From an uncultured Prevotellaceae bacterium (GTDB lineage Bacteria > Bacteroidota > Bacteroidia > Bacteroidales > Bacteroidaceae), in contig OMWI01000020.1 of the NCBI GenBank assembly GCA_900314715.1, positions 25,793 to 89,792 on the forward strand: a stretch of DNA of 64,000 nucleotides, read 5' to 3'. Position 1 is the first letter of the stretch, and each line of letters begins with the position of its first letter. This document shows, one piece after another, positions 44,886-54,458 of this stretch. The position numbers were made by a program, and so were the translations under genes. Under the pieces are notes generated by a model, which was not told the DNA's origin, did not search any database, and saw only the letters and a list, made by a program, of their open reading frames with translations.

Positions 44886-46136
44886 TTATTCTGATATTAT
44901 AGACTGACAAATCATATAACTCTTTATCATCATTCGTGGCACATGGAAAGGTCCCTTGAAGATATTGCCTTTAGCAGGTTGGGCAACCGTTCCGTCACGA
45001 TGCAGGTAGCCATACCATTCTCCATATTCCTTATCAGGGAAGTGTGAATATGTCCAATCACTGATGAGTTTGTGGCGTTCCAAATACTTTTCGTCGCCAG
45101 TAGCTTGATAGGCATAGAGCGAAGCGATGATAGTTTCACACTGAGGCCACCAGAATTTCATATCCTGCGAGTAATCTTGAGGTGGTAGATTGCGACAATC
45201 ACGGAAGTTGATGATTCCACCGTATGCCTCATCCCATCCCCATTGCCATGACCAATCAAAGATTGTCAATCCCAATTCCGTGAGATGTTCATCCCATTGA
45301 CGATGCTTCGCCTCTTCCAGAATAAACCAAGCCGTTTCTATGCAATGGCCAGGATTGATGGTACGGCCCATGCAAGTATCAATGAACTCGCCATGAGGAC
45401 CAACAGTTTCCAAGACTGCCTTAAACTCTGGATGGAGGAAATAACGTTCAAGTGAGAAAATTGATTGATTGATTCTATCAGTTAACAAAGAAACCATTTC
45501 CTTAAACCCTACACTACCTACTCCACCTACATCACCTAATCCCCCTATTAAAACCTCACAAGCCTCTCTCAATCTCGAAGCCGTATTAATGAGAATCATT
45601 GTCAGAGAATGACCTTGTGATTCTAAAGCTGGTAGATATTTAGCTTGTAAAAGTCCTTGCGTTTCAGCATAATGGAGAATCAATTGAAACACATGGTATG
45701 CTTTTTCCACATAACTTGCATCATGTGTAGCTATGGCATATTCAGACATGGCAATGACAGCGAAACACTCCGAAAAGAGATAACGACGCTTACGAAGAGG
45801 CGTACCGTCTGCTTTCACTTCGAAAAACATACGTCCGTCTGCATCCGTGCAATGATGTTCAATAAAATCAATACAACTACGAGAGGCATCGAGCCATTCC
45901 TGTCGTTGTTCTATGTTGTTATAAGCGAATGCACAGACATAACCGAAACGTCCTTGAAACCATACCGATTTAGTAGAGTCGATAAGTGAACCATCACGAT
46001 TAAGGCATGTAAAAACCCCTCCATGTTCACGGTCAAGTCCGTGATTCATCCAGAAAGGCATGATATCATTGATTAAATCATCTTTGTATCGATTCGCCCA
46101 AGATTGTAAATATTGATTAGCCATCATTTCATTCAT
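44886..46136 (-). CDS. N-acylglucosamine 2-epimerase (ManNAc to GlcNAc), with a repeat-derived insertion
   Basis: RenBP/AGE family alpha6/alpha6 barrel of 416 residues that interconverts ManNAc and GlcNAc, the step after sialate lyase. Landmarks are FWMNHGLDREHGGVFTCLNRDG near 25 (quoted part DREHGGVFTC), GRTINPGHCIETAWFILEE near 265, and KFWWPQCETIIASLYAY near 335, which contain the catalytic His residues. At about 195-213 the sequence IGGLGDVGGVGSVGF does not look like the family; its DNA is a run of four 9-base GTAGGTnnn units (45504-45539), so a repeat has expanded or inserted in frame. It probably lies in a loop. The next upstream gene, nanA, is 8 bases away. Confidence 0.87.
   Translation of the reverse strand: MNEMMANQYLQSWANRYKDDLINDIMPFWMNHGLDREHGGVFTCLNRDGSLIDSTKSVWFQGRFGYVCAFAYNNIEQRQEWLDASRSCIDFIEHHCTDADGRMFFEVKADGTPLRKRRYLFSECFAVIAMSEYAIATHDASYVEKAYHVFQLILHYAETQGLLQAKYLPALESQGHSLTMILINTASRLREACEVLIGGLGDVGGVGSVGFKEMVSLLTDRINQSIFSLERYFLHPEFKAVLETVGPHGEFIDTCMGRTINPGHCIETAWFILEEAKHRQWDEHLTELGLTIFDWSWQWGWDEAYGGIINFRDCRNLPPQDYSQDMKFWWPQCETIIASLYAYQATGDEKYLERHKLISDWTYSHFPDKEYGEWYGYLHRDGTVAQPAKGNIFKGPFHVPRMMIKSYMICQSIISE
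45504..45539 (-). repeat. Four 9-base GTAGGTnnn units inside the epimerase gene
   Basis: On the minus strand TTAGGTGAT, GTAGGTGGA, GTAGGTAGT and GTAGGGTTT follow without gaps. The last unit changes GTAGGT to GTAGGG exactly as the last unit of the intergenic array at 30791-30799 does. It encodes LGDVGGVGSVGF. Confidence 0.75.
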
Positions 46137-46144
46137 GTTTAGTA

Positions 46145-47062
46145 TTAAAAGACATTACAACGTTCGAAAAAGCCTATGCTCTCCAATTCTTTCCGCATGG
46201 CTATCTCTTCTTCATCCGTCATGTTCTGAAAAGGTAAACGATTAGGACCGAGATCAAATCCAATAAGTTTCATGATACGCTTACCACCAACGATATTGCC
46301 ACGATAATGACAAATGACATTGATGACTGCTTGCGAGAAATTCTGTTTTTCACGAGCAGTTTCCAAATCACCACGTTTCCATGCTTCTATGATACCCACC
46401 AATTCTCTACCATTATAATTAGTGGTTCCTCCAATGCCACCTTGTGCCCCGCCTTGAGCCAATGACGGTAGGATTGTTTCGTCTTGACCATGCAGCATGT
46501 CATACTTTCCGTCTTTATACAAGCGACATTGATTGTATTCATACAGACTTTCAAAGGTATATTTAATACCAGCGAAATTAGGAATCCTTCCATCCACGGC
46601 CTTTAATAAATCGAGCATCGGAAGAAATGCACCGTTGAAGGCAGGAATATGATAATAATAGAAAGGCATGGAAGGTGCAGCAGCGGCTATTTGTTCACAA
46701 TATTTGACCAATTCCTCTATGCGATTGATTTTCGGGAAAGGTGGAGCCATACTACCGATTCCCCATGCTCCAATCCGTTGTGCATGTTCAGCCAATCGTA
46801 CACTCTCGCGCAAGCAACAACTACCTACGTGTACGATGACCTTGAAACCCTGAGGAGCTACACTCACCCACTTTTCCGCCAAAGCCATGCGCTCTTCGGT
46901 AGTGAGCATATAGCCTTCACCAGAAGAGCCATTGATAAACACACCTTGTAATCCATTTTTCTGTAACATGGCAGCGTATGCTGCTATTGGCTCCAAGTTT
47001 ACATCTCCATTGGGATAAAATGGAGTAAATGGAGCATCGATTAATCCCTTGATTTTTTCCAT
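46145..47062 (-). CDS. nanA: N-acetylneuraminate lyase
   Basis: Class I aldolase of the DHDPS/NAL family, cleaving sialic acid to ManNAc and pyruvate in the cytosol. 305 residues. FINGSSGEGYMLTTEER near 43 is the pyruvate-binding GSSGE loop; FYYYHIPAFNG near 137 carries the catalytic Tyr; FAGIKYTFESLYEY near 167 carries the Schiff-base Lys. A lyase rather than dihydrodipicolinate synthase is supported by the GSSGEG form and by the operon. It is preceded by a spacer with the palindrome TCAGAATATTCTGA and followed 8 bases later by the epimerase. Confidence 0.9.
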   Translation of the reverse strand: MEKIKGLIDAPFTPFYPNGDVNLEPIAAYAAMLQKNGLQGVFINGSSGEGYMLTTEERMALAEKWVSVAPQGFKVIVHVGSCCLRESVRLAEHAQRIGAWGIGSMAPPFPKINRIEELVKYCEQIAAAAPSMPFYYYHIPAFNGAFLPMLDLLKAVDGRIPNFAGIKYTFESLYEYNQCRLYKDGKYDMLHGQDETILPSLAQGGAQGGIGGTTNYNGRELVGIIEAWKRGDLETAREKQNFSQAVINVICHYRGNIVGGKRIMKLIGFDLGPNRLPFQNMTDEEEIAMRKELESIGFFERCNVF

Positions 47063-47124
47063 ATATTTGAGAGTTTTAAGATTATTGATTAGGGGAATCG
47101 GAATAATCAGAATATTCTGAAAAT

Positions 47125-48357
47125 TCAGAGCTTATTATCAGTCACTGGGCGCAAGCAGAAGAGCTGCAAGGCAAGAGCCAATGCTACTACACCACCCAAT
47201 AGCGCGAATCCCATACCGAGATTACCGCCATCCGTCCAACGACCTAACACTTGCGTCACCAATGCACCAGCAAAGACACCAGTCATATTCATGATACCGT
47301 ATGCCGTAGCCCTATATTTGGCTGAGATAAACTGGCAGAGAATAGGCATGTTATTGGCATCAAACATTCCATATCCTACGCCAAACAACAATCCTGCACC
47401 AACTACGGCAACCAAACTACTACCTAATCCCAATAAGAGCAAGGCAGGGATGGTCATTCCTAAACCAATAGCACTGGTATAGATACGTCCACGAAGATTA
47501 CGTTGCACCCAACGGTCGCTCAACCATCCACCGAATATTACACCAATAAAGGAAGATACGGCTATCGTTATGGTAGAAATGGGTCCTGCACTCGACATAG
47601 GAATGTCAAGACTTTGTGCAAACAACGTGGGTAACCAATTTTTCGTTGCCCAACCAGGTAGACTGGGAGCTGCGAAATAGAATAGGATAACCCAAAATGC
47701 CCAAGTGGAAAGGACAACACCTAACCCATTGAATATAGACACTTTTTTTGTGTCTTGATTAGGTGCAACTTGTGTTCGTCCATGCATAGGATTTTCGTAA
47801 AGCATCAATACGAGAACAATAGAATAGGCTATTCCTACAATACCAAACCAATGAAAAGCAGATTGCCAAGATAACATAGCTGCTAATGTTGCACCAAATC
47901 CACCCACAGCTTGACCTACATAAAGACCTGTCATGTGCAATCCGATGGCCAACGAACGAGAACGTCCTTCATGCCAATCGGCAATCAACGATAAGGCAGA
48001 AGGAATGTAAAGTGCCTCACTAATGCCCATCAATGCCCGCAACCAATAGAGTTGTTGGAAGTTTTCGGCATATCCCATGAGGAATGTCACAGCTGACCAC
48101 ACGAATAAACTACCAACAACCAACCACTTACGACTCACACGGTCGGCAACAATGCCAGCAAAAGGACTCACGATACCGTATATCCATAAGAACACAGCCA
48201 TCAATGCACCGAATGCTTCGGCACGGTTCAATTCTGAGATATCAACTTTCATTGCCTCTTGCATCGTCGAAAGCATCTGACGATCCATGTAATTCAGCAA
48301 AGCAACCACCCAAAGCAGGGCAACGACGAGCCACGGATAATATCTTTTTTCTTTCAT
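47125..48357 (-). CDS. MFS transporter, probable sialic acid permease
   Basis: 410 residues and 12 hydrophobic segments. WVVALLNYMDRQMLSTM near 16 is the TM1 signature of the anion:cation symporter (ACS) branch, and GIVADRVSRKWLV near 70 is the loop 2-3 motif. It lies between nanA and the esterase-mutarotase gene, so it probably carries N-acetylneuraminate across the inner membrane, as NanT does in Bacteroides-type pathways. Substrate is inferred from context. Confidence 0.82.
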   Translation of the reverse strand: MKEKRYYPWLVVALLWVVALLNYMDRQMLSTMQEAMKVDISELNRAEAFGALMAVFLWIYGIVSPFAGIVADRVSRKWLVVGSLFVWSAVTFLMGYAENFQQLYWLRALMGISEALYIPSALSLIADWHEGRSRSLAIGLHMTGLYVGQAVGGFGATLAAMLSWQSAFHWFGIVGIAYSIVLVLMLYENPMHGRTQVAPNQDTKKVSIFNGLGVVLSTWAFWVILFYFAAPSLPGWATKNWLPTLFAQSLDIPMSSAGPISTITIAVSSFIGVIFGGWLSDRWVQRNLRGRIYTSAIGLGMTIPALLLLGLGSSLVAVVGAGLLFGVGYGMFDANNMPILCQFISAKYRATAYGIMNMTGVFAGALVTQVLGRWTDGGNLGMGFALLGGVVALALALQLFCLRPVTDNKL

Positions 48358-48374
48358 CTTTCTTTTTACAATTA

Positions 48375-51356
48375 TTACTTGTTCAACGTAATCCTACACA
48401 CCGATGGAGTACGAATACCAGGTTTCAGTTCTCCTCCTATTAAATAATAAGCACCACGATGAAAAACCAAAGTAGCACCTGCGCGTTTCAATAACGGATT
48501 CTCTCCTACAAATGACCAATCATGACCATCAAATGCAAAGACTTTCCCATTGAAACGATAGCGTTCTGGGCTCCATGTGAGATAATCATCAGCAGGATTA
48601 TTCAATGCCTCCAAGAAGATGTCCTTATTCACTCCTCCCATAACGATAACGGTATGAGAATCATCATTAACAGCAGTTGCACCTCCCAAGAATACCGACT
48701 CCCCATCATAGGGATTATTCGGTGTAGATAAAGACAACACCTTATTATCATGAATACGTAATCCATCTAACGACAATGTTGCTTTTTCGTCTTTTTGTTT
48801 AGGAGAAAAACCGCCCCATACACAATAGTCACCATCCACAAAACCACTCACTGGTTGTTGGCGAACGACATTTGTTTGGGTTACCAGTTGCCAACCATTT
48901 TGAGAATTAGTTATATTGAGAGCATAAACTTGATTGTTTCCAAAAACTACGAGACTATCTCCTTGCAAAGCGCCCGTAAAATTATCAAGTGGTACGGGGA
49001 AGGAAGGCAACGATTCTATCATCGTCTTTCTCCCTTTTAACTTAATCTTAAAAACAGAACGAAGAGATTCTTTTTCATTGCAACCACCCACGCAAATAAC
49101 ACCATCTGAAACACTCACGCTTACACCGTATGCAGCAGCAACAGGTAAATATCCCACACGTTGCCAATCTAAACGGTTGCCACCATTAAGATGAGCTATA
49201 TAAATACCACGATAATAACGTTTCTTTCCACCCTCTGCAACGGGTTTTTCTGGGAAATTACAACCTCCCGCCATCAATAGGCAATCACCTATAGTACCTG
49301 CATAACAGGCAGAGACACCTTTTTCAATACCTTTCTCGGCAGCAGGAAAATTATCCAAAGATTCCACTACCAATGAAGACCTATCGTAAAACGTAGATAC
49401 AGGCATTCCACCTTTCCCCATCAAATTGGCTCTCGTAAAAGGTTGCCAAGCATATCGCACATAGATAGGAACGTCAACTTGTGAAGAAGAGAGATAAACC
49501 CGATTTCCATCTATCTTACCTGTTGCTGGATAATAAATACTATCTTGACCAGCAACATCAAAGCCCAGCAATTCATTTCCATGAACATAACATTCTTCAT
49601 TCTCCGGGAAATCAATCATCATACGATGACCATCCGTTGTAATCATGGAAGGCGTAGGACTATCTGCCATGAGATTGAAACCGTATGTGTGTTGTAAAGC
49701 CTGACAAGCCAACCGTTCACCAAGCGGACGTTTATTGCGGAAGTGAACATCAAGAGAATCACCCAAATCATGACAAACGGCTAACCATGTATCTGGAAGA
49801 TGGGCAGATAAACGTCGTTGACTATCACGGAATCGTGGCCAAGAAGGACGATTCAGTCCTGATAATTGAACGACATAAAAAGGTAAATTGGGTTGCTTGA
49901 AATAGTTTCTCCAACTTTGTTCAAGCAAAGCGAATAGTCGTTCGTACAATTCTATATTATGCGCATTACTCTCCCCCTGATACCAAGCTACACCTTTTAT
50001 ATAATAATGAGCCAATGGCAACATTCCTGCCTCAAACATATAACACGGTTCGTAGGGATGTCTCTGTAGTTTATTCGTGGCTTTAGCTATATTCTTCAAC
50101 GCCCTTCCACGCGCCCAAGGTTGTCCGAAATCACCATGATACCAATCATAGAGTATTTGCGGGAATTGCCATTCGAGCGTACCAAAATGATAAGCTATAG
50201 CGGAAAAGTCTTTCACTGTCTCCGCATTTGCCCTTTGCCATTGAGGGTGTTTCAAGAGACGTAGATTGTTAATGGAGTCAAGAACATCACTCTCCCACTC
50301 TACATTATCCGTAGGATAACGAGTTGACATATTGCAGAGATGCACTTTATTTGCATTGTTTGCCTTTTCCAAATCCTCTAACGCAGTAGTTGTCTTTCCC
50401 AACTGGAACTCCATATTCGATTGTCCACTACACAACCACACTTCACCCAACCACACATCGGTCAAATGAACCTGACGTTGACGAGTCTTAAAATCCAAAG
50501 TATATGGTCCTCCAGCCTTCATCGGCGGAAGATCTATATCCCATTGACCATTCTCGTTCGCAGAAACAACATGTGTCTTTCCATTAAACACAATCTCCAC
50601 TTGTTCATTGGCATTCGCTATTCCATTGAAATGAATAGGCACATCACGCTGAATGACCATACCCGAACCATAGATGGCTGGTAATTGCAAACCACCATAG
50701 TTGCCAGAAAGAGCCTGATACACGGTACGAGCCAATATCTTTGCGCCTTCTGCATCAGGATGTAAGGCATCTGGAAAAAGGTCAGGACGAGTATAAAAGG
50801 GAGTATGTAAGTCTATCAATCCCACTCTTGCATTGGTGGCAACTCTACGAATGGCCGATTGAATGGCAGCATGCCAATCACGTGTTCCACTTTGAAACCG
50901 ATGATGACGATGACCAATAGGAGTCATCAAACAAATCCATATTCTTGCATTGGGATTGGCTACGCGAAAGGAATCTATAAGCGAGAGATAATCCGTGATA
51001 AATTCATCCGCATAATCAGGCCAATTGCGAGGGTCCGTATCATTCAATCCCAAATGAATTACCACACGATCAGCCTTAAAGTTCATAGCCTCTCGAAATT
51101 CCGTTTGTAACACATACGGACGATGACCATGCTTGAGCAACGTAGTACCTGAATGACCAAAATTCCTCACGTCGTAATCATCCCCAAGTAATTGTTGCAA
51201 AACCACAGGATAAGCTTGCGTCTCTCGTTCTGCAAGTCCGTATCCAAAAGTCACACTATTACCTACACAAGCAACACGAACCTTGCCTTTCGCCAATGTA
51301 TTCGCGATTGGCAAAACCAACAAAACTACACAAAAGAAAAACCTATTTATACGCAT
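48375..51356 (-). CDS. Fusion of SGNH esterase, sialate O-acetylesterase (SASA) and NanM-type sialic acid mutarotase
   Basis: 993 residues from the ATG at 51356, whose MRINRFFFCVVLLVLPIAN is a signal peptide; a longer frame to 51437 adds no plausible leader. Part 1 (about 25-230): SGNH hydrolase with block I CVGNSVTFGYG, block III HLGLNDTDP and block V DALHPDAEG. Part 2 (about 235-645): SASA family with nucleophile loop CSGQSNMEF and WYQGESNAHN. Part 3 (about 665-993): kelch beta-propeller like NanM, with YAGTIGDCLLMAGGCNFPEK and repeated GG-containing blades (VICVGGCNEKES, TVIVMGGVNK). Together it would strip O-acetyl esters from sialic acids and speed anomer conversion in the periplasm. The MFS gene starts 17 bases downstream. 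Confidence 0.87.
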   Translation of the reverse strand: MRINRFFFCVVLLVLPIANTLAKGKVRVACVGNSVTFGYGLAERETQAYPVVLQQLLGDDYDVRNFGHSGTTLLKHGHRPYVLQTEFREAMNFKADRVVIHLGLNDTDPRNWPDYADEFITDYLSLIDSFRVANPNARIWICLMTPIGHRHHRFQSGTRDWHAAIQSAIRRVATNARVGLIDLHTPFYTRPDLFPDALHPDAEGAKILARTVYQALSGNYGGLQLPAIYGSGMVIQRDVPIHFNGIANANEQVEIVFNGKTHVVSANENGQWDIDLPPMKAGGPYTLDFKTRQRQVHLTDVWLGEVWLCSGQSNMEFQLGKTTTALEDLEKANNANKVHLCNMSTRYPTDNVEWESDVLDSINNLRLLKHPQWQRANAETVKDFSAIAYHFGTLEWQFPQILYDWYHGDFGQPWARGRALKNIAKATNKLQRHPYEPCYMFEAGMLPLAHYYIKGVAWYQGESNAHNIELYERLFALLEQSWRNYFKQPNLPFYVVQLSGLNRPSWPRFRDSQRRLSAHLPDTWLAVCHDLGDSLDVHFRNKRPLGERLACQALQHTYGFNLMADSPTPSMITTDGHRMMIDFPENEECYVHGNELLGFDVAGQDSIYYPATGKIDGNRVYLSSSQVDVPIYVRYAWQPFTRANLMGKGGMPVSTFYDRSSLVVESLDNFPAAEKGIEKGVSACYAGTIGDCLLMAGGCNFPEKPVAEGGKKRYYRGIYIAHLNGGNRLDWQRVGYLPVAAAYGVSVSVSDGVICVGGCNEKESLRSVFKIKLKGRKTMIESLPSFPVPLDNFTGALQGDSLVVFGNNQVYALNITNSQNGWQLVTQTNVVRQQPVSGFVDGDYCVWGGFSPKQKDEKATLSLDGLRIHDNKVLSLSTPNNPYDGESVFLGGATAVNDDSHTVIVMGGVNKDIFLEALNNPADDYLTWSPERYRFNGKVFAFDGHDWSFVGENPLLKRAGATLVFHRGAYYLIGGELKPGIRTPSVCRITLNK

Positions 51357-51417
51357 GGTATAGGTTAGTAATAAGGTAATAAACAAAAGATTCTCACAAA
51401 AGGCATAAAAAGAGTAT

Positions 51418-51448
51418 CTCCCTTCCCTTTTATTCAAGGAGAAGGGAG
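51418..51448 (-). repeat. CTCCCTTCC-type hairpin between operon genes
   Basis: CTCCCTTCCCTT at 51418-51429 and AAGGAGAAGGGAG at 51436-51448 form an imperfect hairpin in the spacer between the NagB/PIG-L gene and the esterase fusion. On the minus strand no T-run directly follows, so it may tune, not end, transcription. It resembles hairpins at 103-126 and 801-827. Confidence 0.5.
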
Positions 51449-51461
51449 AAAAAAGAAATGT

Positions 51462-53453
51462 CTACAAAAGTTTGTATTCCACAAACGCCTCCATTGCCTC
51501 ATAGCAAGCAAGCCCCAAATGGTCGTAGAGGTCGGCTGTTCCTCTATTTCTATCTTCGGCTCTCTGCCAGAACAATCGTTCATCATTGCCCAAGAATGGT
51601 GCACTCTCCATCTGCGATTGATGTTTGAGAATGGCATTTCGCTTGGTGCGCAATTCCTCTGGACTCATAGGAACACACATCTCGATATTCTCGATTTCCC
51701 ATTCTGCCCATGCGCCACGATACATCCATATTCTGCAATCCTTCAACCACTCGGCACCAGCATTCTTTTCCTCGTCGATGGCTGCCAAGACCGCATCCGT
51801 ACATTTACGATGCGTTCCATGCGGGTCAGCAAGGTCGCCTGCCACGTATATCTGATGTGGTTGGATTTCCGCGATAAGCTTTTGTACAATTCTCACATCC
51901 TTCTCACCCATCGGCAATTTCTCTATCTTACCACTCTCATAGAATGGTAAATCCAAGAAATGTACACGATCAAGAGGAATATGACTGAAAGTACTTGCCG
52001 TGCGAGCCTCTCCTCTACGAATCAATCCCTTGATAGTCAGGATGTCTTGCGTATCCATATCACCCTCTTTCTTCGATGCAAGGAATGCCTTGATTTCCTC
52101 ATACTTCTTGATAATCACCTTGTCTTCCGAATTACCGAAGAGTTGGTTGAAACCATTGATAAAGTGCATGAAACGAGTAACTTCCTCATCGCCAACGGCA
52201 ATATTACCGCTCGTTTCGTAAGCTATATGTACTTCATGACCTTGCGACACCAATCTTTGAATGGTTCCTCCCATGGAAATGACATCATCATCAGGATGAG
52301 GAGAGAATACCAATACACGTTTGGGGAATGGAGTGGCACGTTCTGGACGATACGTATCATCCGCATCAGGCTTTCCGCCTGGCCATCCCGTAATCGTATG
52401 TTGCAAGTCATTAAATATCTTGATGTTGGCATTATATGCAGAACCATACAATGCAAGCAATTCACTCAAGCCATTTTCATTGTAATCCTTATTGGTTAGT
52501 TTCAGAATAGGCTTTCCCGTCAGTTGGCACAACCATACCAATGCTGAACGAACAAGCTTATCAGTCCAATTACAAGACTTTACTAACCAAGGATGAACGA
52601 TACGCGTCAATCTGGAGGCAGCAGCCAAGTCGATAACGACATGCGCATCGTTATGTGTCTGAAGGAAAGACGCCGGAATAGCATCCGTAATAGTTCCTTC
52701 CACCGTTTTACGAATAATGTCAGCCTTTTCTTCACCCCATGCCGTCAGGAAAATCTTCCTTGACGAGAGGATGGTGGAAATACCCATCGTAATAGAGCAA
52801 GGCGGAACGGGTTCGTTCGTACCAAAACTCATGGTCATTTCCTCTCTTGACGTTGGGTCAATCAAGATGATACGCGACGTACTGGTAAGTCCCGAACCTG
52901 GTTCATTCGTAGCAATGTTACCAATACGACCGATGCCCAACAACATGACATCTATACCGCCAAAAGTCTTGATACGTTGTTCAAATCGTCTACAATGTTG
53001 CTGTACGTCTTCTTGCGAAATAGTACCGTCAGGAGAAAACACGTTTTGCGGTTCAATATCAACAAAGTTCAAGAAACGATCACGCAACTGGTTAATAGCA
53101 CTGTGTTGGGATGTTGGGGAAAGTGGAAAATACTCATAGGCATTGAATACTACCACATTGTTGAAACTAAGATTATTTTCCTTGTGACGACGAATCAACT
53201 CGTTGAACACTGGCGTGAGGGAATTTCCCGTACCTAATCCCAACACGCAATAATTTCCCACACGTTGTTTCAGTCGGATTTCATCCTCAATAACATCAAC
53301 AATACTCTTGACAGCCTCATCCACTTTCGGGAAGATGTCTGTGGGAAGTTTCTCTAATCTTGTAATTTCCGAGCGTTCTATAGCCGTTTTCGGCTTATAG
53401 AACTCCTCGGGAATTTTGTTTAAAACTATCTGAGAACTCAGATTAAGTCTCAT
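51462..53453 (-). CDS. Degenerate NagB domain fused to a PIG-L (LmbE) deacetylase domain
   Basis: 663 residues. N-terminal part (about 40-300) has the NagB/SugP fold ([13 protein letters not shown] is the phosphate loop). Compared with the intact NagB next door, catalytic residues are missing: NMDEY has become NAYEY (Tyr106 for the base Asp), and [11 protein letters not shown] has become [11 protein letters not shown] (Ile177 for Asp, Asn179 for His; Glu184 kept). C-terminal part (about 375-663) is a PIG-L deacetylase with [14 protein letters not shown] (metal ligands His386, Asp389 region) and [14 protein letters not shown]. The protein is often annotated as glucosamine-6-phosphate deaminase, but deaminase activity is doubtful. 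It may de-N-acetylate an amino sugar, possibly replacing NagA. It overlaps nagB by 4 bases. Confidence 0.85.
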   Translation of the reverse strand: MRLNLSSQIVLNKIPEEFYKPKTAIERSEITRLEKLPTDIFPKVDEAVKSIVDVIEDEIRLKQRVGNYCVLGLGTGNSLTPVFNELIRRHKENNLSFNNVVVFNAYEYFPLSPTSQHSAINQLRDRFLNFVDIEPQNVFSPDGTISQEDVQQHCRRFEQRIKTFGGIDVMLLGIGRIGNIATNEPGSGLTSTSRIILIDPTSREEMTMSFGTNEPVPPCSITMGISTILSSRKIFLTAWGEEKADIIRKTVEGTITDAIPASFLQTHNDAHVVIDLAAASRLTRIVHPWLVKSCNWTDKLVRSALVWLCQLTGKPILKLTNKDYNENGLSELLALYGSAYNANIKIFNDLQHTITGWPGGKPDADDTYRPERATPFPKRVLVFSPHPDDDVISMGGTIQRLVSQGHEVHIAYETSGNIAVGDEEVTRFMHFINGFNQLFGNSEDKVIIKKYEEIKAFLASKKEGDMDTQDILTIKGLIRRGEARTASTFSHIPLDRVHFLDLPFYESGKIEKLPMGEKDVRIVQKLIAEIQPHQIYVAGDLADPHGTHRKCTDAVLAAIDEEKNAGAEWLKDCRIWMYRGAWAEWEIENIEMCVPMSPEELRTKRNAILKHQSQMESAPFLGNDERLFWQRAEDRNRGTADLYDHLGLACYEAMEAFVEYKLL

Positions 53454-54241
53454 AAATTATTCTTTTCAATATCCTTAAAATACTTATACGTACCAACTTT
53501 CAATTCATCAGTAGCAGCCTCATCGCAAACGATGATACCATGCTGATGCATTTGTAAAGCACTAATAGTCCACATTTGGCAAACACCACCCTCTACGGCA
53601 GCCTGCAAAGCACGAGCCTTATGATGTCCGTTTACCAAAATCATCACCTCGCGAGCATCCATAACGGTACCCACACCAACAGTAAGCGCCAACTTTGGCA
53701 CCTTATTAATATCATTGTCGAAGAAACGACTATTGGCAATGATGGTGTCTGTTGTCAATGTCTTTACGCGAGTGCGAGATGACAGAGAACTACCTGGTTC
53801 ATTGAAGGCAATATGTCCATCAGGACCGATGCCACCTAAGAACAAGTCTACACCACCTGCTTCCTTGATCATTTCCTCATAATGTGCACATTCTGCTTCC
53901 AAGTCTTCTGCGTTGCCATTGAGAATGTGGATATTCTCCTTGGGGCAATCGATATGATCAAACAAGTTGCGAGCCATAAATGAATGATAGCTTTCGGGGT
54001 GCTCTTCTGGCAATCCTACATACTCATCCATATTAAACGTCAATACGTTCTTGAAAGATACACGTCCTTCCTTGTTAGCTTTTACCAGTTCTGCATACAT
54101 TCCCTCTGGTGAAGAACCCGTAGGAAGGCCAAGCACGAATTTTCGTTCTGGCGTTGGGTTAAACTCGTTGATACGTTTGATCACATGCTCTGCTGCCCAC
54201 TTAGACATTTGCGCATAATTCGGTTCAATAATTACTCTCAT
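53450..54241 (-). CDS. nagB: Glucosamine-6-phosphate deaminase
   Basis: 263 residues. Converts glucosamine-6-phosphate to fructose-6-phosphate and ammonia. Phosphate loop [12 protein letters not shown] near 40, catalytic base Asp in FNMDEYVGL near 71, and [17 protein letters not shown] near 137 with the Asp-His-Glu set are all intact. It is the first gene of the leftward sialic-acid/amino-sugar operon, directly behind a well-formed promoter, and its stop overlaps the next start by 4 bases. Confidence 0.95.
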   Translation of the reverse strand: MRVIIEPNYAQMSKWAAEHVIKRINEFNPTPERKFVLGLPTGSSPEGMYAELVKANKEGRVSFKNVLTFNMDEYVGLPEEHPESYHSFMARNLFDHIDCPKENIHILNGNAEDLEAECAHYEEMIKEAGGVDLFLGGIGPDGHIAFNEPGSSLSSRTRVKTLTTDTIIANSRFFDNDINKVPKLALTVGVGTVMDAREVMILVNGHHKARALQAAVEGGVCQMWTISALQMHQHGIIVCDEAATDELKVGTYKYFKDIEKNNL

Positions 54242-54276
54242 TTTTATTTTGTGTTATGTTATTAAAAAATCTACTG

Positions 54277-54307
54277 CAAAGATACATTATTCCTTTCTGA
54301 CAACAAA
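54277..54307 (-). promoter_or_regulatory. Promoter of the nagB / sialic-acid operon
   Basis: On the minus strand TTTG (54307-54304), 19 bases, TATCTTTG (54284-54277); the start codon is at 54241. No other good promoter is visible before the downstream genes of this operon. Confidence 0.8.
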
Positions 54308-54458
54308 AAAAACTCTAATTTTTTTTTCATAATTCTTTCTCACCGTTAAGAGAAATACTTCTTCATCCCAAATTCTTACTTCAAACATCACAACAAATTT
54401 ATGTCTGGTTTTTCTTGCAAAATAGAATCCGGGAAGCGGAAAAATGGGTTAAAACGTC

